This document shows positions 36,816-49,851 of a stretch of DNA of 64,000 nucleotides, one piece after another. Under the pieces are notes generated by a model, which saw nothing but the letters and a program-made list of their open reading frames with translations, was not told the DNA's origin and made no database searches. A program made the translations under genes and the position numbers. Position 1 is the stretch's first letter, and every line of letters starts with the position of its first letter. This stretch comes from Anseranas semipalmata (lineage: Eukaryota > Chordata > Aves > Anseriformes > Anseranatidae), in the NCBI GenBank assembly GCA_013399115.1, contig VXAA01003984.1, positions 76,968-140,967 of the forward strand. The letters are read 5' to 3'.

Positions 36816-38197
36816 CAAATGCGCAGTATAACTGGACTCCCAGGAAAAGAAAAAGGAAAAAAAAAAAAGTTCTTGTGACTATTATCCCTTATTTAATTTC
36901 TGCCAAGACGAATAGTTTGTCTTTGTCATCTTTGTAACTCACCTTCAGATGTTGTAGCTGCTGATGTTTTGCACCTGTCCAAACCCCTAAGAGTAGTTTT
37001 CTACCAATATGTAGACATACAGGTCTAAAGGTCTAATACTGCATTGCAAGAAGGTTTGCAGCTAGCAGACATTGCATTCTATTCTCTGTCTCCCTCACCC
37101 TTTTTATCTGTCTGTTTTCTTTTTTTAAATACATTTGATTTCTCTTTGCTTACATATCAGGCATGCAATTATCCTAGTCTTTTCTTCTTATGTAGTATTT
37201 CCATGACCAACACACTCTAGTTAGTACAGCTGGCATTAGCTCAGCAGATGAACATATAAGTAAGTTTCATTGTTCTGTAATAAATGTCCCAGGTGACCTT
37301 AGGAAAATCACTTGAACTCCCTTTGACTCTCATCTCCCTCTATGAAAGAATAGTCAGTTTGACCTACCAAGTAAACTAGAAGCTCAAACACAGTGATGAA
37401 TCTGGATCTCTATAAGTAAAATTTTTGGTTGGTTTGTTGGTTGTTTGGTTTTAATTACATAGATGGATCCATTAAAAAACAAACAAAAACAAACAAACAA
37501 AAAAAAATAATCCACACCTTTAGAAATCACTCTTCTGATCAAACATGTTTTTATGATATTTCATAGAGTTAGCAAGTGCTTAAAAATAGAAAAGAATAAT
37601 GACAATTAATTATCCCTTTTTACTTCACTGCTAATTTCTACTCTTCAATAGCTGTACATAGTGCTTTTCTGAGACACAAGAAATACAGACCCTTACTCTC
37701 TGGCAGTTCCCTTCTGAATTGGACAGATAACATGACAAATAATTACTTTCTAACAACAACTTTCTCTCCTGGGCATCTCTTTGTATTTTTCAGTATTGGC
37801 ACCCATTAAGAAGTGAGGCATAGATGTTCTTTAAAACTTGGATCACATAAAACAGCTAGACAGGTTTGGGAGGATTCTCTGCTCTTGGAAATTTTTTTGT
37901 CATTGTCACACAAAGTACATGAAGCATCCATCAACTTCACATCAGAAACAATATTCTCCTTCTTTCAAAAGCTGGTCCTAAGGGTTTGCAGCATGTGTCC
38001 CAGAAGACTAATGATGAGTGCAGTTGTTTGATTGATAGAAACTAGCTTTTGTTTTGAAATCATACATGACCAGCCACAGAAGCACAAAAAATCCACCACT
38101 GCTTAGGCGTTGAGGCACAGGCAGAAAAGACTACATTTGATTTTCAAAAGGGTATAGCATACAAAAGGGGTGAGAGAAAACAGGGGCACTCAGTACA
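36816..38197. other. Non-coding stretch with a snap-back repeat
   Basis: No gene seen. A TTGG/TTTG-rich arm at 37422-37453 is followed 20 bp later by an AAAC-rich arm at 37473-37508, giving an imperfect inverted pair. Open frames are at most 72 codons. Confidence 0.5.
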
Positions 38198-38345
38198 GCA
38201 GGGGTGGTCATACTTTGCCCAAATACTTTGAGGACTGTATTGGTAAGTTGCCAAGAGCCGAAGGGCTGCATTGAATTTGCATTAAATGGAGCAGATGGCA
38301 TCAGCTGCCCTCAACTTTAATGTTGAAATGTGGCCTACAGAGCAA
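38198..38345. mobile_element. Possible hAT-type DNA transposon relic
   Basis: Begins CAGGGGTGGTCATACTTTG, which closely resembles the terminal inverted repeat of Charlie-like hAT elements (CAGGGGTGG followed by a CAAACTTTG-type stretch). CCAAGAGCCGAAGGGCTGC follows, like the internal part of such elements. No matching opposite terminal repeat or 8-bp target duplication was confirmed. The right end is a guess. Confidence 0.4.
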
Positions 38346-41300
38346 ATCTGTACAAAACTTTTCTAATTAAATCTGAAACAACATGCCTCATCTATTCCCC
38401 AGTAGCACAGCCTTTCTGGTGGCATTTCTGCAATTCTGCTTCTAGCCCCAGCCAAGAGAGACAATGGCAGAAGTGCAGAGAAATGAAAAATAAGAACATA
38501 CACACATACAGAGTTTTATCCAAAATGATTTGTTGAAGCACCAGATGACAATGAGTGGACTAGAATTAATCTCCATCAGTCTTTCCAAGATAGCATTCTT
38601 TGTAACAAAAATGCATTAGTGTATTTATTAAATGTGAACTTCTGGACAAACCAAGCAGTGTTACCAGTGAAGCCTGCTCGGAGGTAAAACAAGGGAGAAC
38701 TGTGTTTCAAATCAGCTCTCACATTGAGTAAGTAAACTCAGACAATCTACTTAAGGTTAACAGTTTCAAATTTGCCTGTCTTACCGTACATAAAATGAAA
38801 TAATCTGGAATAGTCAATAAACCATGTTTTGGCTGTATTCATGCACTTCATTGACAGACTGCATGAACATTTCCCACAAGAATTAAACAGATGACACCAT
38901 AAATAATTCCATTACACCAACAATTTCTGACAACAGCTGTTAATCCACTCTCCACAGTGGAATTCAATAGCAGGTAATAGTGCTTAGCAGTTATTAAACC
39001 TTCCCACTTTTATTTCCTAGGATCAACTTTTCAAAATGTTTGTTTTTCATATTTATTTAATTTTCAAGTGCTTCAATAAATATACACTTTCCCTACCCCT
39101 GCTTTTCATAAGAAATGAGACAAATTATTTATCTACATTAAGTATTATTATTAATAATAATTATTGGACACATATGAAATAATCATTTACTTAATAGTCA
39201 TGGCAGACTCCTGTACCTGCTGAGATTATGTGTAAACATATATTTGAAAAATTAAATTAGGTGAAATGAATAACTAAGCAAAAGAAAAATCTATTTTCAT
39301 TCGATGACTTGCTGCAAGAACATTTGAGCCAAATTTTCCCTTGGTAGAATTCCATCAGCATCAGGATTAAATAAGGCCATTTTTTGTTTCCTTTATGAAA
39401 TAGACAAGGAGAGTATGTGTCTTTTTTTATTTTACAAGTAAGTGCATGAATTTACTGGTCAATAAGGTAATTGAGTGAGGAAAGAAGAAAAAAGGTTGTG
39501 TATAAGTAAAATTGATTTCTCACACATAGATCCCTGAATGAATATTAACTATTTGTGCACTGCACAAATAGGGACTTTATTTCTGTCCTAAGTTTGTCTA
39601 ATCTAATGCACAGTAACCGTCAACAAGATACTACTGGTAAAAACAAACAGACAAATGAAAAACATGTTCAGGGTAATACAAAAACAACAGAATAAGAGAA
39701 GGAGATGGACAGAAAAGGACATCCAGTTCCTTCTAACTTTTCCCTGTCTCAGTGCAGGTAGATTCCATCTAAAGCTAAAGCATGACAGAAGAGTTGGAAA
39801 GCTCTTCAGCTTTCTCATTTCATCTGGAGGAAGAAATTTTGTGAGCTCTGATATGCTCACGGTATTGTACTGATTTAGTTACTCAGGTAGGAACATAGGA
39901 TATTCTTAGTATAGAGTTTGACCAACTATCTTTCTTATGGTGGAAAAAATCCATATCTGTAGAAAAGTTGCATGTGTAAAAAAACTGCTATTTCGTATAA
40001 TGAAACACTCTGGGAATGTTTTAGCTTAGTATCAAATCAATTCAATTAGCACAGCATTAGTTTTATGGTAAGGTTGATATTTGGGGTAGATTTGTCTATT
40101 ATTAAGCATCACAGCCTTCTTGATAATATGACCAGATTGGTCAGTGGGTTACTTTATTTAATTTTTCTATTTAGAAAATGCTTGTTGCATTTCAATGTTT
40201 CCTGGGGTCTATTGGTAGCTCTGGGGTAAAAATTGCTTATTTTGTTTTGAGTTTTGCTTAGGGGAGAAAAATAAAATGAAGTTAAAAGTTTTCTGAGTTC
40301 TAGGAATGTGTCCTATGAGCCGAACAGTAATGGGTAAATTCAAGCTCAAATCACTGGGGAATAATTTGTTGGCAGCAGCATCTGGAAAGAAAGTGTGCAA
40401 ACAGTTAGAGGTTAGTTTTTTAGAACAAATGATAGAGAATGGGCTTTAAAGATAAGTTTAAAGGCACAAGGTGGGAGAAAGAAAGAAAGTGATGCAGGCA
40501 CAGAGTAAGATCAGGGATTTGAAGAAGAGATTTAGCAGTGTGTGCATAGCAGGTTGTGGTTAAACATGAGAAACATTTGAAGGAAAAATAACAGTCATTT
40601 TGGATGTCAGATCATTGATTGCAAACACAAGGCAAACCTTGGAAGGGGACAAAGAACAACTGCTTGTGAATTTTCTGACATTTTTTACTTGTACACAAAA
40701 GAGTTCATTTGAGAAAAATAAACTCTTTCACAGAAGAGAACCTAGTTTCATTTTAAAAAATATGTATAGTTTTCTAATTGTTCAAAAGAAAATTTCAAAT
40801 TTTTCAAAGCGAAAATTTTCAAAGTTTGTGTTTCCAAACAAGCTCTCATATTAAAATATACAAGTACTTTACTGAAAAAATAAAAGGTACAAAGGAATTT
40901 GAAGAGGTCAAACATTTTATTAATCTTTATTTGTCCTTTAACACAGTAAAGTATAACTCTATTGCCAATTATGGTAGGAGGTGCTGAGCACCACTCACTG
41001 ATTTCAATGGGAAGATGACTGGGCTGAGTCCTTCCAGTACCTATCCCAAGCACCCCATTTGCAAAACTGTTCTGTATGTTTGCTGTGCTCTGAGTCCTGT
41101 ATCCTTCTGTCTATCCTTAGATTCCTAAGTAAACCATGTAAACGAATAGTATTATAATTCCTGTTAATCTTGAATGTGATTGTAGAGAGACGGAAGAATC
41201 ACAAGAATAGGATTGTTTCTGGAATGATCTGTCTCACACTGTTAACTTTTCTTTCCCTCCACTGACAGAAGTGGAAACCTAGAGAAACTCTGCTCCTGTG

Positions 41301-41624
41301 CTAGACTGTCATTATGAAGTGAATTGGGATGACGCCTGTCATAGCTCTGTTCTCTTTGGGAAATTTGACCAGCACTCTTACAAACTGAACTAATAACTGT
41401 TGAGAACTTCAGGAACTTTGACCCTTTTTAGAGGACAAACTGAAAGCAGATTTTGCTCTTCAAAGTCCAGATCAGTACATTAAGCACTCAACAGTGAATT
41501 TATTTACAGTGAGAGCTGTCTTCTGTGTCTTCATCTCTGGGGTACGAACTGCTAAAGAGCTGAATGACTTCAAAAATCCATTTATGATTTTATGAACCAC
41601 ACTGAAGATTGTTAGCAATGTTGG
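38346..41624. other. Non-coding stretch with a perfect 11-bp-arm inverted repeat
   Basis: Open frames are at most 101 codons (40748-41053, minus) and domain-free. AT-rich patches lie at 39020-39200. The feature of note is the near-palindrome at 39549-39571. Confidence 0.5.
39549..39571. repeat. 23-bp perfect inverted repeat, 1-nt centre
   Basis: Arm CTATTTGTGCA (39549-39559) and arm TGCACAAATAG (39561-39571) are exact reverse complements around one C. The flanking bases do not pair. It could extrude as a small cruciform or bind a dimeric protein. It is not long enough for a microRNA precursor. Confidence 0.95.
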
Positions 41625-41815
41625 AAAATCATGTCATCAGCTATTCAATAGGAGCTGAAGTTTCTCAGGCCAGCTGGAATTAGCCCTACACACAGTTAAT
41701 AACACTTTATGCTATGAATATTCAATTGATTGCAGGCTAAAAATAAAGTCAGTGGACGCTTGGGTATCCCAGTGTGACTCTCAGCACCTGATCAATGCCT
41801 CTCAGCAGTGACCAG
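41625..41815. promoter_or_regulatory. Candidate conserved non-coding stretch
   Basis: Repeat-free, with GGAATTAGCCC, GTTAATAACAC, the palindrome GAATATTC (41716-41723), CAATTGATTG (PBX-like) and CACCTG nearby. No open frame covers it. It is enhancer-like by texture only, and ends just before a (ATT)n microsatellite. Confidence 0.22.
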
Positions 41816-41822
41816 GTTCGGT

Positions 41823-41852
41823 TTTTTTATTATTATTATTATTACTGTTATT
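41823..41852 (+). repeat. (ATT)n microsatellite
   Basis: About seven ATT units after a T run, ending with an ACTGTTATTAC variant. Confidence 0.9.
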
Positions 41853-43390
41853 ACAAAAAGAATTGCAGTACTAGTCATATATATCATTTCATACTGGAGT
41901 ATCAATAACTGGTATTTACAGATCCAGATAAACAGCCAGAGACTGTGAAATCCTTCCCACTTTTGTGCTATTATTGCTGTTTTATTTCTTATTTTTTAAA
42001 TTAGTATAAAATCCAGTAAAAACATCAGCATTTTAACAGAAGGAAAAGAAACCATCAGCAAAGCATGTGTTTTCAGTGCAAGATATAGAAGGCAAAATAC
42101 AATGTAGTGCTGTAAAGGAACATAAAGCACCTGTGACAGAGATTTAACAGTCCAGGTATTATTGTTGGACAAAGATATACCGCGTCTCACGTTGATTGGT
42201 TATTTACATACCATTGCTCCTTGTTCTGTATCTTTTATTGCTGAGACAATTTTTCAATTACATGCAGAAAACATTTGGCTTGCTTGCTTTGTTTTATGAA
42301 AACAGTCTTTTAGTATCTTTCTTTCTACTTACAAGTCAACGACTTAGATATGAACTCACAAATGCTCTGTGTTGTTTGTGTTTTTTAGCAACAGAAACTA
42401 ATATGGAAGTCTTCACCATACAATATTTGTCAAGAATCTTTCAGGAACCTTTGTCTCTTTGGGTGAATCCAGACCATAGCTGCATCTACAAAAGATCAAC
42501 CAAGGACCTTGCTAAGCCAAGTCCTGTGTTCCATCTGCAGTTTTGTGGCATAGGGTAAGTCATTCCAGGAGGATAAGATAGCAACTGACTTCCAAAATCT
42601 GACATTTGTTTGAGTGGGCTTCTTTTTTTGAAGCATTCACAATACCTACAAACTAAAATCTGGGGAAGTCATACAAATGTTATGTACTTAATTCCCAGTG
42701 GAAGTAAGCTCTTAAATTCTCAGAATTTCTCAACATCTATACATATAGATTGGATGTCTGACAATGTGTAGGGTGGGACCTTCAAAAGGAATGAGGATTT
42801 AAAAGCACAAATCCCTAAGAAAGTTTTTGTTGCAACATTCAATCTTAGGATGTTTAAGTATCTTATTCCTAGTTGTTAATCTCTTTATCTTGGTTTAAGG
42901 TTCATGGCATTTAACTCTGGCCTTCTAAAACTTCTTTTTGTAACCAGGCAGACCACCTCTATGTTCATTCAATTGAGAGAAATCAGCACCTGCACAAGAC
43001 AATTCATCTCATCCTACTTTAGTATGAGATATGTCACTCTGAAGACGTTGCACTTCCTTCTTTGTCTTCAGAGGAAGATTACATTACTAAGTAAGATAAA
43101 ACTAAACTTGCAGCTCTTACACAGATAAATTTAGGTGAGATGAAAGTTCCAGTGCATTCTTGCTAAATATAGGTTAGTTCTTTAACCTTATTATGAAACT
43201 CTCAAAGCTTCAGCCTAAAAGGGAAATTATATATTTAATAAATAAAACACTATTATTATTATTTTGGATGCATGAAGACAAAATTTTGAAGCCAGTTAAA
43301 GACTGAATTTCCAGCAGATTAACAAAATTTGTTAAGCACAGGTGTTTAAGTAATTGTGATAAATAGCAAAAATTCTCTGTGTTCAGTGGC
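41853..43390. other. Non-coding stretch, no gene seen
   Basis: A 120-codon frame at 42196-42558 begins hydrophobic but has no recognisable family. A 74-codon frame lies at 42904-43128. Neither has a convincing exon context. Confidence 0.45.
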
Positions 43391-43554
43391 CCTAAAAAGT
43401 CACACGTCTACCTGGATGACCTAGTGGTGGTGAAGTTGCAAATCATTTGAATGTCTCCAACGGTGTAAAATGTCTAGTTGCTCGTGAGGTGGGCACAAAC
43501 TCCAAAATGACGAACTATCTGGCAAGAAGTTTAACAGAGGGTTGGTGCCATTTG
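43391..43554 (+). pseudogene. Possible reverse-transcriptase relic (YLDDLVV)
   Basis: Plus-strand codons at 43409-43429 encode YLDDLVV, which fits the catalytic YxDD box of LTR-retrotransposon reverse transcriptases, including the hydrophobic residues after it. The frame stops at 43448. A neighbouring frame (43444-43554) stays open for 37 codons and contains a Lys-Cys pair, loosely as in the region after YxDD in Gypsy-type enzymes, but the spacing is too short. No other enzyme motif was found. The match may be chance. Confidence 0.2.
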
Positions 43555-46500
43555 TAAAATCAGGGTGTAGAGTTCCAGTTTTCATATACTTCAGAGTAAC
43601 TTATTCCAGTTCTACAGGTTGTCTTGCCTGGAATCTTCTCAAGTCACAGAAAACTGCCCTCTACAAAAAAAAAATAAATAAATAAAAAATGCAGATTTTG
43701 CAGCTGGGTTTTAGCACAGCACAAGTGTAAGCAATCCCTTGTTGCCAGACAAAAGGAAACTCAGGCACCACAGCTCATAATCTCAAATAAAGCATCCAAA
43801 ATTAAAACAATTTTCTTGAAAAATTAACCTAATTCATTTTGGGTTAAGAGCTGGGAGGAAACAAAAGGGACCGAAGTCAATTCTATTAACGTGATCAGAG
43901 TTACACCAGGACTGTGTCTCAAGATCATTATCTTACAAGACACGGATGTCAATCTCATTATGTAACCTAGTGTGTCTAGCGCTTTCCTGTACAAATATAC
44001 TTAATAGATATAGTTTTGACCTTTTGCTGAAAAATTAATAAAAAAGAGATCAGTCTCAGTGTGCTAAGAGGCTTTTCTCAGTACCATTAAAGGATAATTT
44101 TTTGTGTAAATAAATACATTTCATCACACAAAAGAAGAAAAATGTTTTCTAAAGAAATGACCTGAGTTCCACACCTCCATATATTATCTCTGCATCATTT
44201 TATCTCTAAGAAAAAAAAAACTTCTTCTTTCCTGAGGGTTATCTGTCAGTACTCATGTCTATCTCCTGATATTCATATTCCACTAGAATATTAATGCTTT
44301 AAAGTTTCAACTGTACTTCAGAGATGGATATATCTGACGTTGTACTACAAGGACTGGCCCACAGAGTATGGAGCCCCAGGGAATTTTGATCCTTTGATTT
44401 ATCCTCATTTTTATAGATCATCCTTATAGTATCCGAAAGTGATGGGCAATTTAGGATTCATCTATGCACGCTACAGCTTATGCAATGACTTGAACAACTC
44501 CCTTGAGACTGAGTGTAAATAATATTCCTTGCCCCATTCAGAAATTAATGGGTTTTTGTTACCCTGCCCCTAAAAAGATCAGGTGGGCAGGAAAAAGACT
44601 GTAAAAGGACTGCAAGGAGCACGAAAAGAATGAAACCTGGACTTCCTTCTTCATTTCATTATGCATTTACTATGACTGAGGTTTTATCACTTGACCAGGA
44701 GGATAGCAAACATAAGAAAGGAAGGTCAAAACTACAGGGATAATATTGAAAGGGTGCACTGCAGTATCATTTCTTCCCCAGGGCCATCCTTTAATTCACA
44801 CTAAACTTACATCTTTGGGAACCACAAGGGAAAAGCACTGTAATCTTGCTGATAGTGAGCAAGGAAACACAAAAACAAGTTTTGCTTTGCTACGTTGGTA
44901 TTGGCAGTAGAAAATCAATCAGGATTTAATAAGGACATTTTGCCTTGGTTAGTAGGTTCAACAGCTGGCATGCAGAGACATCAGGAGCAGGTCTGCAGAG
45001 GATAAGGTATCATCCTGGCGTAAACACTGTTCTCTGCTCTTCTCACCTGTAGTTCTCCCAGCTTTACAGAAATGGTACAGCTGATTCTTTCAAGTCTAAG
45101 AGGAGAATTAGACTTACATTTTGAAAATAATGGTACTTGATCATCAAATCACTTCAATGCCTTACTGGTGCTGATTATTAATAAGTTGTTAAAAAAAAAA
45201 AAAAAAAAAAGGTTGTTCAGGGCTGAAAAATCTCTATGCTGATGAAGCAGCATGGAGAGAAATTGAGGGGTACCCATCATCTCAGTCCCAGCTTCTCACA
45301 GGGCTTCTGCTGCAGCCTAAGGTGCTATCACACTGCAGCTTTCACAGTGAAAATCAAGGTCCCATGCAGCTGGACAGACACTGCATCTGCAGAATTAGCT
45401 TTGCACTACTGTATTGAAAATTTCATACTATCCAGAGAATCATTTCCTTTTCTGTAAAAACACAAGGTCAGTTCCTGTTACAAAGAAACTAGAGATGCCA
45501 TTGTTCATATTAGTTCTCTATTGGAGTCTCCAGCGGCTTCCACTAAGACACCTCTTTTTTAAATTGCCACCTCTTTTTTAAATTGCAGTAAAAGAGAGCA
45601 ACATCCACCTTTCTACATCTTTGCATGCAAACACCACTGAGTTTCATACAAGGGTCAGGTCTCACAACAAGGCACTGAGCTCAGATCCTCACATAGTGCT
45701 ATAAATTTGTGAGAATCAAATATTGTCTCTATATCTGGCATCACGTTCTGCTTATTGACATCACTGGAAGTTGTGTATCCTTCAATTGAATCACAAATTT
45801 TCACCTTTTAACTTTGGAAATTCATTGAAAAGTTGAAGTGCCCTTTCCCATCTTGTGAGTATTAGAATTTTTTAAGCACTTAACAATCCTTTATATCATA
45901 AATATCCTAAATTAAGATCAAATAATATAAGAAGCANAAAGAAAAAGAAAGGAAGAAAAGAACACAGGCAGACAAGCCAGATCAAATCTATTATTATCTA
46001 GCAGGAGAACAGCTGTCTGTCAAAGCTGTCTCCCCATCTGACCCCCATCAAATAAACAAGACAGCCAAGCACCTCCAGGGCAGGGGCTCTGAGGAGTAGA
46101 GGAACGTCTGCAGAGTCTGGAGCTGAAAGGCTGCCATTCTGCTAAGGATATCAATCAGCCCTGGGTTGTTCTCTGATGCGGGAAGAGAAGAAATGACCTG
46201 TTTTGCACAGGTGAACATTAATCTAAAGTAAAATTGTGGCTGGAGGATTTATCTTCCTTTTTCTTATTCCTTTGTTTTGTTTTGTTTTGTTAACATAAAT
46301 TAACTTTCTACTTGAAAAGAAGTTCAACAAGGAGGGACAAAACAGGATGAATCTTTATTTGAAGCAAGTTTTGCTTCTTGTAAACCCAAATACCTTTCCC
46401 ATTACAGCCAATGTTTCTCAATTTAAGTTTAATAAAAGGTTTCAGTGAAGACACATCTGTTTTTATTCAAAGCAGAGCAGCCAGGCTTTGGTAAAGCTGA

Positions 46501-49500
46501 CCTAGAGGGGGTTAGAGCTAGGAGAAGCTTCCCTTTTTTTCTTTCTTTTTTCTTTTTAAATAACTTTTCCATAATTTCAAGTGTTTTCATATAAATGATC
46601 TACCTTTGTCTGTCTCTGATATTTATCACTTTGGGCTGATGACTACTGCATTAAATGATCATCTCCAGGGTTCTGAAAAATGCAACACAGTTGCTGCAGC
46701 TATGAATTTCAGTTTGACCATTTCAACTTCCAGAAAAATCAAACTATTGTTCACCTGTCAAGACTAACATTTATTTAACAGAACATCTACGTGACAATGT
46801 AATACTTATCAAAAAAAAAAAAAAAAAGTATTCTATCAGTCAACTAGTCATATTGTCTCTCTGTGTTGGTGGTATGATGATAAGAATGCTCCTTTCTTAC
46901 AGCTTCTTTCTTACTGCACTTCAGATGAATCTAAAAATCTTAGCTTGTTTCTCTTTACTTATAACTCCTGTGGCATAGCCATGTACATGTACTGGTTTCA
47001 TTTAGCTGTGTAATTGCTGATCTTGTTTGCAAATGTTACTAAATATATGATTAGGCATAAACTGCAGCAGTCTACTCACTACATTCAGACAAAGATTGTT
47101 ATTGCATTCCTTATCTCAAATACTCACAGATGAAAACACCACTTGCACTCCTTCCCTAGTTCACAGTTGTGTAATTTTTTTCTGCAAGCTTTTCAATGAC
47201 AAGACTTCCAATGTTAAAGGCAGAAACATTTATACCAGTGAGGCTATAATCTGCACCTACAATATGTCCTGGAGAGATAGTCACCAGGCATACATACACC
47301 CTGTAAAACACAAACACGTGTCTAATATGATCTGGATTTACTTATGGTTTCATGCATCAGTTTTAGAGCATGGGTGGAGATCAGCTCACAGATCTTGTGC
47401 TCTCCTCAGCCTTAGCAGCCCAGAGTCATCCAAGCCCTTGTCATATGTCTGATACAGCTGAGCCTGCCTGCATTTTCTCTGTATGTATGCTCCTATTGCA
47501 CTTGTGCACTACTCTGAAGAGTCCCAAAGATTTATGTTCTTTCATTGCAGGTCAAGTTCATCTTGGTCATCATACAAAAACAAATAACTTTCTTCTTGAT
47601 TAAAAGTTGGCTCAGTAATTTTAAGTAGCTGAGGAGCCAACATCTTGTCAATAACTAAAAAATTCACTTTCCACACCGTGATTTCATTTTGTCAGCAATG
47701 AATCATGCTGAGACTGGTTGGCAACTCACATCAATGGCACATCTAAAACCTGAAGCACTTATATGAGGGACTGAGAATCTAGTAGGGAAATCATGGCCTT
47801 TTTGAAGTCAATGGGAATTTTGCCTCACGGAGTACAATGGAGTAAGGATTTCACTCTTCAGATCTGCAAAATGGAGCTTTAGAATACTTGGGAGCGGGGA
47901 AAAAAAACAGGATTTATGTGGCTGATCTACTTTATTTTCTCTGAGCTGAAAGAAATAAAAATAAATATATCCCTATACAAACTTTAATTTTAGTGATAGA
48001 ATGTATTCTTGGGTGACTACCTTTGTACCAGATTATCCATGAAAGCAAGTTAGCATTTTTAAGACTAGAAAGCTATACTGTTTTATATCAATAGCTGTTG
48101 AATATTTAGCTTATTATCTTTAAGGTGATGGCATCTTTTTAGAAATCTGAATGTCATTTATTATTTAAAATGAAACCTTAGTCATACTCTGCACTGATTC
48201 ACTTCAGGGCAGAGCACTACCCATCAGCAGTGGTAGAATGTGGCTCTAAATAACCTCTAGCTTTACACTGAACTCGATGTTTTGCAACACCAGCCAAGCT
48301 CCCATGAATCTAAAGGTACCCAAAGCATAGAAGACTAACTCTTTGGACTCCTTCCCGTGGGTACTAAGGAAGATATTAACTGAGTGCATGCAACATGGAG
48401 TGCACCTCATACCAAAGGAAAGAAGAGAAAAATGTTTAAAACCCTAGAATTTCATCTCTAATAAATCTGTCTTTGCAGTTGGCTCTAAACTGAGAAGTTG
48501 GAGGTTTCTTCACCAATAAATCACCTGCCTGGACCCTTGTATCAACAATTGTAGTTCAGTGAACTAAGATACAGAAATCAGATTTCTGAGAGCAGGCAGC
48601 AAGTAAATGAGCATTAAGAAATACTTTCATCCATTTTAGCTTTGAAGCTCATTTATTTTTCTTTACACTTGAAGAAACAAGTATTTTACATAGATAAGGC
48701 AATTGATTACTCAGTTAGAATATTGGCTAGGTATAGTGCTCACTGGCATGAGATCTTTTTGCACCGAAGGTTAAAATCTTGACATCTGTTTTGTAAGAAA
48801 TTGCTTTGATGTGTTTTACCATCAGTGGCTGGAGCCAGAACTTTCAGAGGCACTTTCCTAGGGAACTTCAGACAAAGAGATCATCTCTTCCTTAAATAAG
48901 CATCTCAAATGAGCCAGGTGAAATATATTCAGGCAACCTCCTTGTAATGTAAATCTAGACAGAAGTCTAGATGGTTAGCTCAACATATTGAGCCAGGTAG
49001 GTACATAATTTAAGTGGGACAAATGCTACATCTTGTCATTATGCCTTCATTCTACAAACATTATTCATTTATTAAGGCCCAAATAGTGTGAATATAAGCC
49101 AGTCAGCACCAGTTGTCCTGAGGTCCAAGACTTAATTCCAGAACATTTGCTTTCTAAAGAACTTTATATATATACCAACAAAAGCCATAGATAGGAGATC
49201 ATGTGACCTAGAACTAAGTACATTTCAACGAATATGGCAAACTAAAATTCCCATGCTTTGCTCTATTCTGACCATTGTTTAGAGTAATTAAATCTTCTGG
49301 AGTGTTGGGCTTTTCATGGAAGAGAAGTCAGAGAAATTGGTCGCTTTTAATATAAAGGTAATTACGATTTATGGAGGCTGTTGAACAAAGATAACTCAGT
49401 AGCAATGTGGCTAACAGTCTACCTTGACACAACCTGGGATGTTTAAACATAAGTGCACAGTGTTTTGCTGTATTCTGGCCTGTTTTGTTTAGTCTTGGAA

Positions 49501-49720
49501 AGGATTGCTGATGGACAGATTCTTATGCTGTCCATCTCCCGTTCAAAAGATTTGTCTCAAATAAAGGGCATACTTTCATATTCCCAGCAGTTTAGTGTCA
49601 TACACTTAGCACATGCTGCAATAATTTGGAATGGTTATCATTTGCACTTATATTTCTGTAAGCTGTTTAACACTTCTATTCTTGACATTTACATGTTGCA
49701 ACTGATTATGCATATATAGA
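43555..49720. other. Long non-coding stretch, no gene seen
   Basis: Open frames are at most 118 codons (47096-47452) without a domain. Simple tracts are (AAAT)n at 43669-43688, A runs at 45190-45210 and 46811-46827, (TTTTG)n at 46270-46290, and a 19-bp duplication at 45549-45586. A single N is at 45937. No transposon was recognised. Confidence 0.5.
45549..45586. repeat. Perfect 19-bp tandem duplication
   Basis: The unit CACCTCTTTTTTAAATTGC occurs twice in a row (45549-45567, 45568-45586) without a difference. Confidence 0.95.
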
Positions 49721-49726
49721 GATATA

Positions 49727-49788
49727 TAGAATCATAGAACCATAGAATCATAGAATATCCTGAGTTGGAAGGGACCCATAAGGATCAA
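49727..49788 (-). mobile_element. CR1 LINE 3' end, minus orientation
   Basis: The plus strand shows the reversed CR1 end: ATAGAATCATAGAACCATAG and a further ATAGAAT unit, then GAGTTGGAAGGGACCCATAA and GGATCAA. It is only about 60 bp, so severely 5'-truncated. Alternatively it is interrupted, because a TA/GT microsatellite and then the LTR candidate follow directly. Confidence 0.93.
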
Positions 49789-49843
49789 ATATATATCAGT
49801 ATATACATCACATATGTGTGTGTGTATGTATATATATATGTAT
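49789..49843 (+). repeat. TA/GT-rich microsatellite
   Basis: Mixed ATATAT and GTGTGT dinucleotide sequence separating the CR1 end from the LTR candidate. Confidence 0.85.
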
Positions 49844-49851
49844 CAGGGAAT

